Numbered from the stretch's first letter, positions 1 to 9,454 are shown. The stretch: DNA of 64,000 nt from an uncultured Actinomycetes bacterium (GCA_903893745.1 CAITNF010000001.1:62001-126000); one strand, 5' to 3'. Program-made: numbers and translations. Notes: generated by a model not told the origin, from the sequence alone.

Positions 1-335
1 GGCACCAGGTCGCGTCGGTACTGACGATGCGTAGCTTCAACGTGTGAGCGCGACTCGCTGGCCAGAGTCGCAAGCTGCTCGCGCGCCTGCGCGAGTTGGA
101 TCTCCAGGGCCATGATTCGCCGAACTCCTTCAAGATTGACGCCATCATTGGTGAGTTCTTGAATCCGGCGAAGGGCCGCAAGGTCCGCCTCGGAGAAACG
201 ACGAGACCCGCCACTCGTACGTTGGGGATTGAGTAGTCCGCTGCGTTCGTAGTTACGCAGCGTCTGGGGGTGAACGCCCGCCAACTCGGCGAAGACCGAG
301 ATGACGTAGACAGCGTGGTGTTGGCGTTCGTTCAT
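1..335 (-). CDS. hspR: HspR-type MerR family heat-shock repressor (3' part missing)
   Basis: Only the first 111 residues are present because the frame runs off the left edge. They form a MerR-type winged helix-turn-helix: residues 20 to 37 read GVHPQTLRNYERSGLLNP, followed by GGSRRFSEADL and the start of a coiled coil rich in Ala, Glu and Gln. This matches HspR, which in actinobacteria represses the dnaK operon together with DnaK. Its ATG overlaps the dnaJ stop codon as ATGA, so translation is probably coupled. It is the last visible gene of dnaK-grpE-dnaJ-hspR, the order known from Streptomyces and Mycobacterium. The C-terminal tail is not visible, so a different MerR protein is possible but unlikely in this position. 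Confidence 0.9.
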   Translation of the reverse strand, partial: MNERQHHAVYVISVFAELAGVHPQTLRNYERSGLLNPQRTSGGSRRFSEADLAALRRIQELTNDGVNLEGVRRIMALEIQLAQAREQLATLASESRSHVEATHRQYRRDLV

Positions 336-1405
336 TCAGTCACCTCTTCGTGCAGGGCTTTGGCTAGTCGTTCTACTAGTGATCGCTGTTCCTTATTGAG
401 TTTTTTTGGAATCGTGACGTTCAGCGTTACCAAGAGGTCGCCCGCGGCATGCTTGCCGGCGGCGGGAACTCCTCGGCCCCGTACCCGCATTGTCGTACCG
501 CTCTGGGTGCCCGCCGGAATTTTCAACGTCACCGGTTCGTCGAGGGTCGCCACCTCGAGCGTGGTACCCAGCATCGCGGCGGTAGCGGGCACGGATACCG
601 TCGTGGTCACGTGACGTCCCTTCATGGCGAAGTGGCTATCGACCGCGACGTGGACGTCGACGAAGAGATCGCCGGCTGGTCCTCCTTGACTACCTGGGGT
701 GCCCTTGCCCTTGAGGCGAATACGTTGACCGGCGATAACTCCCGCGGGGATCCGTACGTTCACCCGTCGCGACGATGGTTCACGGCCGGTACCGTGACAG
801 CTCAAACATGGCGTCACGATTCGTCCCCCGCGACCTTGGCAGGCCGAGCAGACACTCGACATGGCGAACGGGCCCTGGTCGTCATTGAGTACCCCGCGAC
901 CCTGACAGCGCTCACAGGTGGCAAAGCCGCTACCGGGAGCCGCACCGCGTCCTCCACAAGTACGACAGGCGTCGTTGCTCGGCAGCGTCACCGTCGTGGT
1001 GACTCCAACCACGGCATCTCGAAAGCTTAAGTGCAGTGCAGTTTCTAGGTCAGCCCCCCGTTGGGCTCGTTGGCGTGAGCGACCCCCAAAGAGGCCACCA
1101 AAAATATCGCCGAGGTCGCCGAGGTCGCCCGGATTGAAGTTGCCACCAGCGCCCGGTCCCCCGAACCCCGCAGCGGCGGGACCCAGACGACGAACCTCGT
1201 CATATTCTTTACGCTTTTGTGCGTCGCCCAGTACGTCGTAGGCCACGGAAACTTCTTTGAACTTCTCTTCCGAGCCCGGATTCGTGTCGGGGTGCAGTGA
1301 CTTGGCCAGTTTGCGATAGGCGCGAGTGATCTCCTTATCGGTTGAACTCGACGTCAAACCGAGGACTTTGTAGTAGTCCTTATCGAACCACTCGCGCTCC
1401 GCCAT
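332..1405 (-). CDS. dnaJ: Chaperone protein DnaJ
   Basis: DnaJ (Hsp40) delivers unfolded clients to DnaK and stimulates its ATPase. The 357 residues show the J domain with HPD at 38 to 40, a Gly/Phe-rich linker (about 75 to 110), then four CxxCxGxG zinc-binding repeats (CRTCGGRG, CERCQGRG, CSACQGRG, CLSCHGTG) and the C-terminal substrate-binding beta domains. The length is normal for the family. The ATG follows the grpE stop codon with no intervening base, and the stop overlaps the hspR start by four bases. The gene belongs to the heat-shock operon and should follow the promoter upstream of dnaK. It resembles the operon-linked DnaJ1 of actinobacteria. Confidence 0.97.
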   Translation of the reverse strand: MAEREWFDKDYYKVLGLTSSSTDKEITRAYRKLAKSLHPDTNPGSEEKFKEVSVAYDVLGDAQKRKEYDEVRRLGPAAAGFGGPGAGGNFNPGDLGDLGDIFGGLFGGRSRQRAQRGADLETALHLSFRDAVVGVTTTVTLPSNDACRTCGGRGAAPGSGFATCERCQGRGVLNDDQGPFAMSSVCSACQGRGGRIVTPCLSCHGTGREPSSRRVNVRIPAGVIAGQRIRLKGKGTPGSQGGPAGDLFVDVHVAVDSHFAMKGRHVTTTVSVPATAAMLGTTLEVATLDEPVTLKIPAGTQSGTTMRVRGRGVPAAGKHAAGDLLVTLNVTIPKKLNKEQRSLVERLAKALHEEVTE

Positions 1406-1921
1406 CTAGCCCTTCACTCTCACCATCGCTGGTCGTACGACGTTGCCCTTCCAGCGATAACCAGCTCGCAGCACTTCATCGATAATCTGGTCGCCGCCAT
1501 CGTTATCAACGTGGGCGACCGCGTCGTGAATCTGTGGGTCAAACGCCACGCCCACCTCGGCCAGACGCTCTAAACCATCCTTAGCCAACGTCTCGAGGAG
1601 CAGACTGCGCGACTGCGAAATTGCGGCGGCCTCGTCACTCTGCGACGACACAAAATGGGCTTGCGCCAGGTCTAGTGCATCGAGAACCGGCAAAAGCTTC
1701 ATGACCAAGTCGCCACTCGCCCGTTGAGCCGCCGAGTCAGCCTCTCGAATCACTCGCTTACGAAAGTTTTCGTAGTCGGCCTGCAGCCGCTGGAGCATGT
1801 CACGATACTCATCGCGCTCTCGCTCAATTTCACTCCGCGGATCGACAGTCTCAGACTCGGCGTCTACTGACGCCGAGTCTGAGACATTCGACACGACTTC
1901 ATCAATCGTTTCGTCACTCAC
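1406..1921 (-). CDS. grpE: Nucleotide exchange factor GrpE
   Basis: GrpE releases ADP from DnaK. The protein has 171 residues: an acidic, Ser/Glu-rich tail to about residue 35, a long coiled coil with the typical QADYENFRKRV segment, and the C-terminal beta domain with the signature that begins HDAVAHV and includes YRWKGNVVRPAMVRV. The start codon is GTG, two bases after the dnaK stop codon, and the stop directly abuts the dnaJ ATG. This packing indicates translation from a polycistronic heat-shock mRNA. No unusual features. Confidence 0.96.
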   Translation of the reverse strand: MSDETIDEVVSNVSDSASVDAESETVDPRSEIERERDEYRDMLQRLQADYENFRKRVIREADSAAQRASGDLVMKLLPVLDALDLAQAHFVSSQSDEAAAISQSRSLLLETLAKDGLERLAEVGVAFDPQIHDAVAHVDNDGGDQIIDEVLRAGYRWKGNVVRPAMVRVKG

Positions 1922-1923
1922 AA

Positions 1924-3732
1924 CTAATCGACAATCTCGGCATCAACAATGTCGTCGTCGTTGCCCTCGGGCGCGGACGTACCAGCATTCGCCTTGGCGG
2001 CCTCCTCGTAGAGACGCTGACTGAAACCCTGACTCGTCGTGAGCAGCTTTTCCGTAGCGTTCTTGATTGACTCGATGTCGGTGCCATTGAGCGCCTCCTT
2101 CAGAGCCTGCAGCGCTCCATCAACGTCGTCACGCTCGGTCCCTTGGAACGACTCCGCCTGATCCTTCAGGAGTTTCTCGGTCTGGTACACGAGTCCATCG
2201 GCGTTGTTGCGCACCTCGGCCTCGTCTCGACGCTGACGGTCTTCTTCGGCGTGGGCCTCGGCGTCGCGGACCATTCGGTCGATTTCATCCTTCGAAAGTG
2301 ACGAACCACCCGTAATAGTCATTGATTGCGTCGTCCCCGTGGCGGTGTCCTTCGCCGAGACGTGCACGATGCCGTTCGCGTCGATGTCGAAGGTGACCTC
2401 AATCTGGGGGACTCCACGCTGCGCCGGAGGAATACCAACGAGCTGGAACTTGCCCAGAGTCTGGTTATACGACGCCATCTCACGCTCACCTTGGAGCACG
2501 TGGACTTCCACGCTGGGCTGATTGTCGTCAGCCGTAGTGAAGATCTGACTTTTCTTCGTCGGAATAGTCGTGTTGCGCTCAATGATCTTGGTCATGACGC
2601 CACCCTTGGTCTCAATACCCAATGAGAGTGGCGTGACGTCCAAGAGCAAGATGTCCTTCACGTCGCCCTTGAGCACACCCGCTTGCACTGCCGCACCCAC
2701 GGCAACGACTTCGTCCGGGTTGACACTCTTGTTGGGCTCTTTACCGGTCACACTCTGGATGAGATCTTGGACCGCGGGAATACGCGTCGATCCTCCGACC
2801 ATGATGACGTGATCAATCTTGTCGAGGGTCAAGCCCGCGTCCTTAATAGCTTGGTTGAACGGCTTTCGACACTTCTCGACCAGGTCGGCGGTGAGTTCGT
2901 TGAACTTAGCTCTCGTCAGTTTCACGTCAAGGTGCTTGGGGCCGTCGGCGGTCGCCGTGATAAAGGGCAGATTGATCTGCGTCTCTTGCACACTGGACAG
3001 TTCAATCTTGGCCTTCTCCGCAGCTTCTTGTAGGCGCTGCACGGCCATTTTGTCGGCGGAGAGGTCGACACCTTCGGTGTCCTTGAAGGTCTTGATGAGC
3101 CACTGCTTCACGGCGTTATCCCAGTCATCGCCACCCAGGTGCGTGTCACCGTGCGTGGACTTCACTTCAAAGACTCCGTCGGCGATTTCGAGAACGGAGA
3201 CGTCAAAGGTGCCACCACCAAGGTCGAAGACCAGCACGGTCTCTTCCTTGCCACCCTTATCGAGCCCGTAGGCGAGAGCGGCCGCGGTGGGCTCGTTAAC
3301 GATGCGCAGCACCTCGAGCCCGGCGATCTGGCCGGCCTCTTTGGTAGCGGTGCGCTGGGCGTCGTTGAAGTACGCCGGAACGGTAATGACCGCCTGGGTC
3401 ACACTGTCACCAAGGTAGGCCTCGGCGTCACGCTTTAGTTTTTGCAAAATTCGCGCCGAGATCTCTTGGGCGGTGTACTTGGTGCCGTCAATATCGACCG
3501 ACCAGTTTTCGCCCATGTGTCGCTTGACCGAGCGGATAGTCCGGTCAGGGTTAGTAATGGCCTGGCGCTTGGCCACTTCGCCGACGAGGACTTCACCGGT
3601 CTTAGAAAAACCAACCACCGAGGGGGTCGTACGGCCACCTTCGGCATTGGGGATTACTACGGGCTCGCCCGCTTCCAGCACGCTGACCACTGAGTTGGTG
3701 GTCCCGAGGTCGATTCCGACTGCCTTTGCCAT
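1924..3732 (-). CDS. dnaK: Chaperone protein DnaK (Hsp70)
   Basis: Hsp70 chaperone, first gene of the operon. I start it at the ATG giving [16 protein letters not shown], 602 residues, because an AAGGAG ribosome binding site lies six bases upstream. A GTG five codons earlier is in frame, but its first codons are the Shine-Dalgarno sequence itself. Visible Hsp70 landmarks are DLGTTNS (phosphate 1), [10 protein letters not shown] (phosphate 2), a [10 protein letters not shown] motif, the linker [17 protein letters not shown] and a substrate-binding domain. It ends in the acidic tail [11 protein letters not shown] that is typical of actinobacterial DnaK. Expression is probably controlled by HspR, encoded at the end of the operon. 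Confidence 0.98.
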   Translation of the reverse strand: MAKAVGIDLGTTNSVVSVLEAGEPVVIPNAEGGRTTPSVVGFSKTGEVLVGEVAKRQAITNPDRTIRSVKRHMGENWSVDIDGTKYTAQEISARILQKLKRDAEAYLGDSVTQAVITVPAYFNDAQRTATKEAGQIAGLEVLRIVNEPTAAALAYGLDKGGKEETVLVFDLGGGTFDVSVLEIADGVFEVKSTHGDTHLGGDDWDNAVKQWLIKTFKDTEGVDLSADKMAVQRLQEAAEKAKIELSSVQETQINLPFITATADGPKHLDVKLTRAKFNELTADLVEKCRKPFNQAIKDAGLTLDKIDHVIMVGGSTRIPAVQDLIQSVTGKEPNKSVNPDEVVAVGAAVQAGVLKGDVKDILLLDVTPLSLGIETKGGVMTKIIERNTTIPTKKSQIFTTADDNQPSVEVHVLQGEREMASYNQTLGKFQLVGIPPAQRGVPQIEVTFDIDANGIVHVSAKDTATGTTQSMTITGGSSLSKDEIDRMVRDAEAHAEEDRQRRDEAEVRNNADGLVYQTEKLLKDQAESFQGTERDDVDGALQALKEALNGTDIESIKNATEKLLTTSQGFSQRLYEEAAKANAGTSAPEGNDDDIVDAEIVD

Positions 3733-3796
3733 GAACTGCTCCTTCACTCTGTCCGTGCCCCGCGGACCTTCCGATGGGACCAGACTCGTGGAATCT

Positions 3797-3829
3797 AGTG
3801 TACAGAGTTTAGCCCCTTCTTGTCAAGAA
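3797..3829 (-). promoter_or_regulatory. dnaK operon promoter with palindrome over the -35 box
   Basis: On the minus strand TTGACA (3821 to 3826) is followed after 18 bases by TACACT (3797 to 3802), a good vegetative promoter that would give a leader of roughly 60 bases. The -35 box is the core of a perfect 13-base palindrome, TTCTTGACAAGAA (3817 to 3829). The CTTG/CAAG half-sites recall the ends of the HAIR operator bound by HspR (CTTGAGT-N7-ACTCAAG), but the spacing differs, so binding by HspR is an inference. Confidence 0.6.
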
Positions 3830-3924
3830 AACTTATAGGGTACTAAGTAACTAATTGGGATCCTTCTAATAAGAGGCTTTTCTCCACTTCCCGACTGGCC
3901 GAACCTAGGTTGGTGGGACTTCGG

Positions 3925-3930
3925 TACGCT
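3925..3930 (+). promoter_or_regulatory. -10 hexamer of a leaderless gpmA transcript
   Basis: TACGCT lies exactly six bases before the GTG that opens the phosphoglycerate mutase frame, and no Shine-Dalgarno sequence is visible. A TAnnnT hexamer at this distance is the arrangement of leaderless mRNAs that are common in actinobacteria. No clear -35 box is seen. Confidence 0.45.
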
Positions 3931-3936
3931 GGTTTC

Positions 3937-4692
3937 GTGCCTGATCTCATACTCCTGCGCCACGGCCGCTCCGAATGGAACGAGCGCAACCTCTTTACGG
4001 GGTGGCAGGACGTGGACCTAACGACGCAGGGCGAAGCGGAAGCTACCGCCGCCGGACTGCTGCTGGCCGGCGAAACGGACCTTGATCTGCGCGTCCTGCA
4101 CACCTCAGTGCTGACTCGCGCTATTCGAACCGCGGAACTCGCCCTTCACGCCGCGCAGCGCTCGTGGCTGCCGGTGCACCGCAGTTGGCGGCTCAATGAA
4201 CGTCACTACGGTGACCTCACCGGTCGCGATAAGAAAGAGACCACCGAGAAATTCGGGGCCGACCAAGTCAAGCTCTGGCGCCGCTCCTACGACGTACCGC
4301 CACCGCCGCTACCTGAGGGTGACGAGCGGTCCAACACCTCCGACCCGCGCTATCGCGACGTGCCCCGCGCGTTCATCCCCGCGACCGAATGTCTTAAAGA
4401 TGTGGTGGCGCGTGTCACGCCTTATTTTCGTGACGTGGTCGGCGAAGACCTTCGACGCGAAGCCGTGCACGGTGGTGCGGTGCTCGTGGTCGCCCACGGT
4501 AACTCACTTCGCGCTCTACGCATGATGCTCGAGCAGATCTCCGAGGACCGCATCGCCGAACTCGAAATTCCTACCGGTATCCCCTACCGAATTGTTCTCG
4601 ACCCCGAACTCAACGTGCTGCGAGCAGGGTACCTCGGTGACCCCGCCGCCGCCGCCGAAGCGGCCGCAGCGGTGGCTCGCCAAGCTGGCTGA
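3937..4692 (+). CDS. gpmA: 2,3-bisphosphoglycerate-dependent phosphoglycerate mutase
   Basis: Interconverts 3- and 2-phosphoglycerate in glycolysis and gluconeogenesis. From the GTG start the protein has 251 residues and begins [20 protein letters not shown]; His9 in LRHG is the residue that becomes phosphorylated in this family. Further hallmarks are [31 protein letters not shown] and the second catalytic histidine in [11 protein letters not shown]. In-frame TTG and GTG codons up to nine codons earlier exist, but a -10-like TACGCT placed six bases before the chosen GTG suggests a leaderless start there. The gene is convergent with the P-II gene, leaving only two bases between them. Confidence 0.93.
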   Translation: MPDLILLRHGRSEWNERNLFTGWQDVDLTTQGEAEATAAGLLLAGETDLDLRVLHTSVLTRAIRTAELALHAAQRSWLPVHRSWRLNERHYGDLTGRDKKETTEKFGADQVKLWRRSYDVPPPPLPEGDERSNTSDPRYRDVPRAFIPATECLKDVVARVTPYFRDVVGEDLRREAVHGGAVLVVAHGNSLRALRMMLEQISEDRIAELEIPTGIPYRIVLDPELNVLRAGYLGDPAAAAEAAAAVARQAG

Positions 4693-4694
4693 AT

Positions 4695-5033
4695 CTAGAG
4701 CGCGGCTGGTCCGCGTTCGTTGGTTCGAATACGCACGACGTGTTCGATGTCGGTGACCCACGCGACACCATCACCAACGGTGTCAGTGCGCGCGGCGTTC
4801 ACGATGGCTTCGATTACTGCGTCGACGAGTTCATCAGTGCAGACACACTCAACACGAATCTTGTCCACGAAATCGAACTCGTACTCTTTGCCTCGATAGA
4901 TTTCGATGTGGCCTCCGGTGTGTCCGAAGCCCCGCGCTTGAGTCACCGTCATTCCGGTCACCCCCGCGGCCTTTACGGCAACTTTTACTTCATCGAGTTT
5001 GAACGGTTTCACGACTGCGGTAACGAGTTTCAT
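4695..5033 (-). CDS. glnK: Nitrogen regulatory protein P-II
   Basis: P-II signal proteins bind ATP/ADP and 2-oxoglutarate and gate AmtB-type ammonium channels. The second of two nearby ATGs is chosen because AAGGAG then sits seven bases upstream and the product becomes 112 residues, the standard P-II length. The T-loop contains Tyr46 and the modifiable Tyr51 (IYRGKEYEF), and the B-loop TDTVGDGVAWV is present. The gene lies 11 bases downstream of the ammonium transporter gene in the same orientation, the classical amt-glnK pair, so the symbol glnK rests on context. Whether Tyr51 is uridylylated or adenylylated here cannot be told. Confidence 0.93.
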   Translation of the reverse strand: MKLVTAVVKPFKLDEVKVAVKAAGVTGMTVTQARGFGHTGGHIEIYRGKEYEFDFVDKIRVECVCTDELVDAVIEAIVNAARTDTVGDGVAWVTDIEHVVRIRTNERGPAAL

Positions 5034-5044
5034 GATCATTCTCC

Positions 5045-6460
5045 TTAAACGTTGTCGGGGTGAAGGTGACTAGGCGACGAGACTGGTTCTCCGAACGTCG
5101 GCTCGGGGAAGGCCTCTTCTTCGTGGATAGCGATGTCGCCGTCGCGCAGGTCCTCATCAGACTCACGCAGACCACTAACCAGCCACTTCACGAGCGTAAA
5201 CACGACCGTCGTCCCCACAGCGGTATACCCAATGATCCAGAGTGCCGCCAGGAACTGCTCCCAAAGCTGGTGAAAGGAGTGGCCGTAGAACCAGCCGGCG
5301 ACCCTAAAACTTCCCTCGCCTTTGTAGTTCGATCCCGACACGCCGTACGTCACCATTCCCGGGTCCGCGAGGATGCCGACCAAGAGACCGCCGACGAGCC
5401 CCGCGACGCCGTGGGTGTAGATCACGCCCATCGCGTCGTCAACCTTATTGAAGGGGCGGACCTTAGAGAGGAAGTTCCAGGCCACCCAGACAATGGAGGC
5501 CGAAATGAGTCCCACAAGAATCGCGCCCGTCCCATTGACCCAACCAGCTGAAGGGGTAATAGCGACGAGACCACAGAGCATGCCGTTTAACGCCCCGAGG
5601 AATGTTGCTTTCTTTTGACGTGAGAACATCATGTCCATGACGAGCCACGTCAGCACACCACAGGCCGCCGCCACGTTGGTATTTAGCACGGCGCTCGCCG
5701 CGTCAACACCCGCGTAGAACGGGCCACCGCCATTAAACCCATTCCAGCCCATCCACAAGATGCCCGCACCAATCGCGACCATCATTAGGTTGCTCGGAAA
5801 GGCGTTCTCGCGGTCCTGCCAACGACGCGGCCCAACAATGGCCGCACCAACGAATGCCGCAACACCAGCACTGAGGTGGATCACGTACCCACCCGCAAAG
5901 TCCACGGCACCCTTTTGCGAGAAGAAGCCACCGCCCCAGAGCAGCGCGGCATTGACGCAATAGACCATCGTGATCCACAGGGGCACGATCAGCAGCCAGG
6001 CCTTGAACTTGAGTCGACCCACCAAGCCACCGAGAAACAGCAACGGCGTTATTGCGGCGAAGGCGAACTGGAAGTAGGCAAGCGTCGCGGTGGGAAAGTG
6101 ATAGGGGACGAGCGAGTTGGCGCCCGAAACAGCCTGGCCCTGCACGGCGCCAGCTGAGGTGAGGGGCTTGAAGTGCCCGATGAAGCCACTCCAGAACGAC
6201 CCCGTCGGCCCGAAGTGCGACAGCTCGCCGAAGGCCATGTTGTAGCCCCACAGCATCCACACCAGCAACGTGAGGGAAAAGCCCGTAAAGACCATGAGCA
6301 TGGTGTTGACAATCCACTTCTTTCGCACCAGTCCTCCGTAGAGGACGGCGAGACCGGGCAAACTCATGAGGCCCACCAAGGTGGCGGAAATCATCTGCCA
6401 CGAGTTATCGCCAGAATTTAACCACTGGGGATAGGGGATGTTCGTCGCCGCGTAGAGCAC
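5045..6460 (-). CDS. amt: Ammonium transporter Amt
   Basis: Integral membrane ammonium channel with about 11 membrane segments. Family landmarks are GDNSWQMISATLVGLMSLPG near the N-terminus, the first pore histidine in VIHLSAGVAAFVGA and the second in IYTHGVAGLVGG. I place the start at a GTG because AAGGAG lies five bases upstream, giving 471 residues. Two further in-frame GTGs lie upstream, but the Shine-Dalgarno sequence falls within that stretch. The charged C-terminal tail is rich in Glu and Asp. It heads a two-gene operon with the P-II gene, which normally plugs the channel when nitrogen is sufficient. I found no convincing GlnR box in the 109 bases upstream. Confidence 0.95.
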   Translation of the reverse strand: MLYAATNIPYPQWLNSGDNSWQMISATLVGLMSLPGLAVLYGGLVRKKWIVNTMLMVFTGFSLTLLVWMLWGYNMAFGELSHFGPTGSFWSGFIGHFKPLTSAGAVQGQAVSGANSLVPYHFPTATLAYFQFAFAAITPLLFLGGLVGRLKFKAWLLIVPLWITMVYCVNAALLWGGGFFSQKGAVDFAGGYVIHLSAGVAAFVGAAIVGPRRWQDRENAFPSNLMMVAIGAGILWMGWNGFNGGGPFYAGVDAASAVLNTNVAAACGVLTWLVMDMMFSRQKKATFLGALNGMLCGLVAITPSAGWVNGTGAILVGLISASIVWVAWNFLSKVRPFNKVDDAMGVIYTHGVAGLVGGLLVGILADPGMVTYGVSGSNYKGEGSFRVAGWFYGHSFHQLWEQFLAALWIIGYTAVGTTVVFTLVKWLVSGLRESDEDLRDGDIAIHEEEAFPEPTFGEPVSSPSHLHPDNV

Positions 6461-6569
6461 GTCCACTCCTTTATGCACTCGGAGAGGGCGGCGCTGACCT
6501 CAGTCTTGTTCCACCAGTGTGGCAACTGAGGATTTCGGTTTCATTAGCGCCGTGTTTCGGCTGTATGAA

Positions 6570-8669
6570 TTACGACGCTGACGAGGGGGCCGGGCTACTC
6601 GTTGGGGCCAGCAGGGAGCGTTCGACGACCTGGGAGATGTCCATGACGCTGACTTCGTCACCCTTGCCATTGGCCTTCACCGCGTCATCGAGCATGATCA
6701 TGCAGAACGGACAGGCCGTGGACACGATGTCGGCACCCGTACCGAGCGCTTCACCCGCCCGTTCCATGTTGACGCGTTTGCCAATGTTTTCTTCCATCCA
6801 CATTCGAGCACCGCCCGCCCCACAACAAAAGCCCTTCTCGCGGTGTCGTTCCATCTCGACCTGACGCACGCCCGGGATTGCGTCGAGCACGTTACGTGGC
6901 TCATCAAAGATTCGATTGTGACGGCCGAGGTAGCACGGGTCGTGGTAGGTGACCGTGCCGGTGTAGGACACCCCCGGGACGAGCCGTCCATTGGCCACGA
7001 GGTGACTCAAGAGCTCGGCGTGGTGAATCATCTCGTAGTCGCCGCCGAGATCGGGGTACTCGTTCTTCAAGGTGTTAAAGCAGTGTGGGCAACTCGCCAC
7101 GATTTTCTTCGCGCCCACTTCGTTCAACGTGGCGATGTTGGCCTTCGCCATTTCTTGGAAGAGGTACTCGTTACCCATTCGTCGCGCCGGATCACCGGTG
7201 CACGACTCGCGCGGGCCAAGAATTCCAAACGTCACACCAGCGCGGTGCAGCATTCTCGCGGTTGACTCCACCTGCTTGCGGCCACGCTCGTCGAGCGAGC
7301 CAGCACAACCAACCCAGTAGAGGTACTCAACGTCATCGGGGATTGGTCCGTCAATGATTGGCACTTCGAAGTCCAGCGCCGAGAGCCACTCGGTGCGCTT
7401 GGACGAGCCCAGTCCCCACGGATCGCCTTGATTCTCGAGATTGCGCAGCAAGAGTCCGGCCTCGGTGGGGAAGCGCGACTCCATCAAGACCTCGTAACGA
7501 CGCATGTCAATAATGGCGTCAACGTGCTCGATGTCGACCGGACACTGTTCAACGCAGGCGCCACACGTTGTGCACGACCAGAGAACGTCGGGGTCAATCG
7601 TCGTAGGTACCAACGTGGCGACTTCGCCTTCGCCACCCGAGAGCAGTCGATCGGCGGACAGGAACATGTTGTCGCGCAGACCCATAATCAGTAGTTTCGG
7701 GCTCAGTGGTTTACCCGTATTCCAAGCCGGACAGACCGACTGACAACGACCGCATTCGGTACAGGTCGAAAAGTCCAGCATCTGCTTCCAGGTGAAGTCG
7801 CCAACGGTGCCCACACCAAAGACCGTGTCCTCGGTCACGTTCTCCACATCCATGTCGGGGGTCTTGTCAAGACCACCGAGCGCGCGCGGACGACGCGAGA
7901 ATGCAATATTGATGGGCGCCAGGAAAATGTGCAGGTGTTTGGAGTACGAGACGAATACAAGAAAACCAGCGATTACCCCCACATTGGCGAGCAAGAAGAC
8001 CACTTCAATCACGCTGTTGACGCCAGCGCCTAACGGGTGAAGCCAACTAGCGATCACCTTGCTCGCGAAGGCCCACGACGATCCCGTGGCCGCAATTGGG
8101 TCTGGGCCATGACTCACGTGGTTCTGCATGAAGGGGAAGTGGCCGGTGTTGATCTGGGCCGCCCGGTACAAGAGCAGGGTGATGATAACGAGCGAGATCA
8201 TGGCGAGCACGGCCCACGCGGCACCCAGATGGCTGCCGTAGAAACGACTTGAGCGATCTTTACGCGAGGGCGCATTTTTCACACGAATAATGGAAAAGAC
8301 CACGAGCGAGACGAGCACGGCCGTGGCGAAAAAGTCCTCAACAAACGCCAGCCAGTTATCAGTGCCGATGAAGGGAATATGAAAGTCGCGCTGAAAGAGC
8401 GCCCCGTACGCCTCGATGATGGTGGTGAAGAGGACGGTGAAGCCCCACATGGTGAAGAAGTGAGCGAGACCCGGAACCGTCCAACGAAGAATCTTCTGTT
8501 GTCCCGCAACTTCGAGAACCTCGGCTTCACCCGCTTTTCGCACGCCCTGCCAGCGTCGTGGTGCTTCTTTGCCCGAACGAATCAATTTCGACAACCAGAA
8601 GAAACGGCGACCGGCGATGGCGAAACAGATCGCCGAGACGCCAAGACCGATAAGAATTCGAGCTAACAC
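6570..8669 (-). CDS. Membrane-anchored Fe-S oxidoreductase (EtfD / Rv0338c-like)
   Basis: A 699-residue fusion. The first 260 residues hold about six membrane helices resembling the nitrate reductase gamma (cytochrome b) type. Then come two [4Fe-4S] motifs ([12 protein letters not shown] near residue 304 and [12 protein letters not shown] near 370) and two CCG cysteine-rich domains ([26 protein letters not shown]). This architecture matches mycobacterial Rv0338c, described as EtfD, which takes electrons from the electron-transfer flavoprotein used by acyl-CoA dehydrogenases and passes them to the membrane quinone pool. That role suits the two acyl-CoA dehydrogenases in this window. Of two adjacent GTGs I chose the second, five bases after GGAG. 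It lies 42 bases downstream of dcd. A heterodisulfide-reductase-like role in another pathway is the alternative. Confidence 0.8.
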   Translation of the reverse strand: MLARILIGLGVSAICFAIAGRRFFWLSKLIRSGKEAPRRWQGVRKAGEAEVLEVAGQQKILRWTVPGLAHFFTMWGFTVLFTTIIEAYGALFQRDFHIPFIGTDNWLAFVEDFFATAVLVSLVVFSIIRVKNAPSRKDRSSRFYGSHLGAAWAVLAMISLVIITLLLYRAAQINTGHFPFMQNHVSHGPDPIAATGSSWAFASKVIASWLHPLGAGVNSVIEVVFLLANVGVIAGFLVFVSYSKHLHIFLAPINIAFSRRPRALGGLDKTPDMDVENVTEDTVFGVGTVGDFTWKQMLDFSTCTECGRCQSVCPAWNTGKPLSPKLLIMGLRDNMFLSADRLLSGGEGEVATLVPTTIDPDVLWSCTTCGACVEQCPVDIEHVDAIIDMRRYEVLMESRFPTEAGLLLRNLENQGDPWGLGSSKRTEWLSALDFEVPIIDGPIPDDVEYLYWVGCAGSLDERGRKQVESTARMLHRAGVTFGILGPRESCTGDPARRMGNEYLFQEMAKANIATLNEVGAKKIVASCPHCFNTLKNEYPDLGGDYEMIHHAELLSHLVANGRLVPGVSYTGTVTYHDPCYLGRHNRIFDEPRNVLDAIPGVRQVEMERHREKGFCCGAGGARMWMEENIGKRVNMERAGEALGTGADIVSTACPFCMIMLDDAVKANGKGDEVSVMDISQVVERSLLAPTSSPAPSSAS

Positions 8670-8711
8670 CACTACTCCTCTTCTGTCGCTACCAACGATT
8701 AATCGATAACT

Positions 8712-9281
8712 CTACTTTTTTGGAAAATTCTCCCAGTACCGACTAGGTGTTGGTCCACGTTGACCGCGATACTTTGAACCGAGACCCGCCGAACCATACG
8801 GCCGCTCTGCCGGAGTCGTCATCTCGAAGAAGCTAATTTGACCAATTTTCATTCCGGGGTACAGAGTCATCGGGAGGTTTGCCAAATTCGCGAGTTCCAA
8901 CGTAATGTGCCCGTCCCAGCCCGCGTCGATAAACCCAGCGGTTGAATGGATCACGAGGCCGAGCCGCCCCAGCGAGCTCTTGCCTTCGAGGCGCGCCACC
9001 ATATTGTCCGGCACGGCCACTCGTTCCAGTGTTGAGCCCAGCATGAACTCGCCCGGGTGTAACAAAATCGGTTCGTCGGGCCCCATATCGACTAACTCGG
9101 TCAAATCTTCCATTGGCTCTCGCACGTCAATGACCCGATAGGAGTGATTACGAAAGATACGAAAATACTGATCAATATGAAGATCAACCGAGGACGGCTG
9201 AATGCAGCCGTCACCCAACGGCTCGATGATGATGCTCCCTTGAGCCAGGGCTTCCTTTATCGACCGGTCTGAGAGCACCAT
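8712..9281 (-). CDS. dcd: dCTP deaminase, probably bifunctional (dUMP-forming)
   Basis: Converts dCTP to dUTP, and in the mycobacterial type on to dUMP, supplying thymidylate synthesis. The 189-residue protein begins MVLSDRSIKEALAQG and carries HPGEFMLGSTLE, LEGKSSLGRLGL, STAGFIDAGWDGHITLELAN and the C-terminal GSKYRGQRGPTPSR. By memory it is close to the M. tuberculosis enzyme, which has both deaminase and dUTPase activity. An in-frame extension runs upstream into the reverse strand of the tRNA-Gly gene, so it cannot all be coding. The ATG before MVLSD fits the family length best, with an alternative ATG two codons earlier. The bifunctional assignment is by family similarity only. Confidence 0.92.
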   Translation of the reverse strand: MVLSDRSIKEALAQGSIIIEPLGDGCIQPSSVDLHIDQYFRIFRNHSYRVIDVREPMEDLTELVDMGPDEPILLHPGEFMLGSTLERVAVPDNMVARLEGKSSLGRLGLVIHSTAGFIDAGWDGHITLELANLANLPMTLYPGMKIGQISFFEMTTPAERPYGSAGLGSKYRGQRGPTPSRYWENFPKK

Positions 9282-9365
9282 ACGCATGGCAACGCTACTC
9301 CCCATTGACGCCAGGTCGCTTACAGGCCTTTTAAATCTGAGAAAATTGGCAACTCCCGCGCCCAC

Positions 9366-9371
9366 TACAAT
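9366..9371 (+). promoter_or_regulatory. -10 box for tRNA-Gly
   Basis: TACAAT ends nine bases before the first base of the tRNA, the right place for a -10 hexamer. A TTGGCA at 9346 to 9351 could be the -35 box, but its spacing of 14 is short. Confidence 0.45.
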
Positions 9372-9380
9372 TGGACGCGC

Positions 9381-9454
9381 GCGGGCGTAGTTCAGCGGCA
9401 GAACATCAGCTTCCCAAGCTGAGAACGCGGGTTCGATTCCCGTCGCCCGCTCCA
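9381..9454 (+). tRNA. tRNA-Gly (anticodon CCC)
   Basis: The 74 bases fold into a complete cloverleaf. The acceptor arm GCGGGCG pairs perfectly with CGCCCGC, the D arm contains TTCAGCGGCAGAA, and the anticodon arm TCAGC-TTCCCAA-GCTGA places CCC at positions 34 to 36. The T loop is TTCGATT. The discriminator base is T, as usual for bacterial tRNA-Gly, and the CCA end is encoded. It decodes GGG. Confidence 0.95.

Noticed and set aside
2319-3838. Long open frames antisense to dnaK and to most other genes
   Set aside because: They shadow the codon pattern of the real genes, lack ribosome binding sites and show no domain sequence.
6461-6569. GAAAC-like repeats upstream of amt that recall a GlnR box
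   Set aside because: Two GAAAC copies lie 16 bases apart, whereas GlnR sites have alternating GTNAC and GAAAC at 11-base steps; the spacing does not fit.
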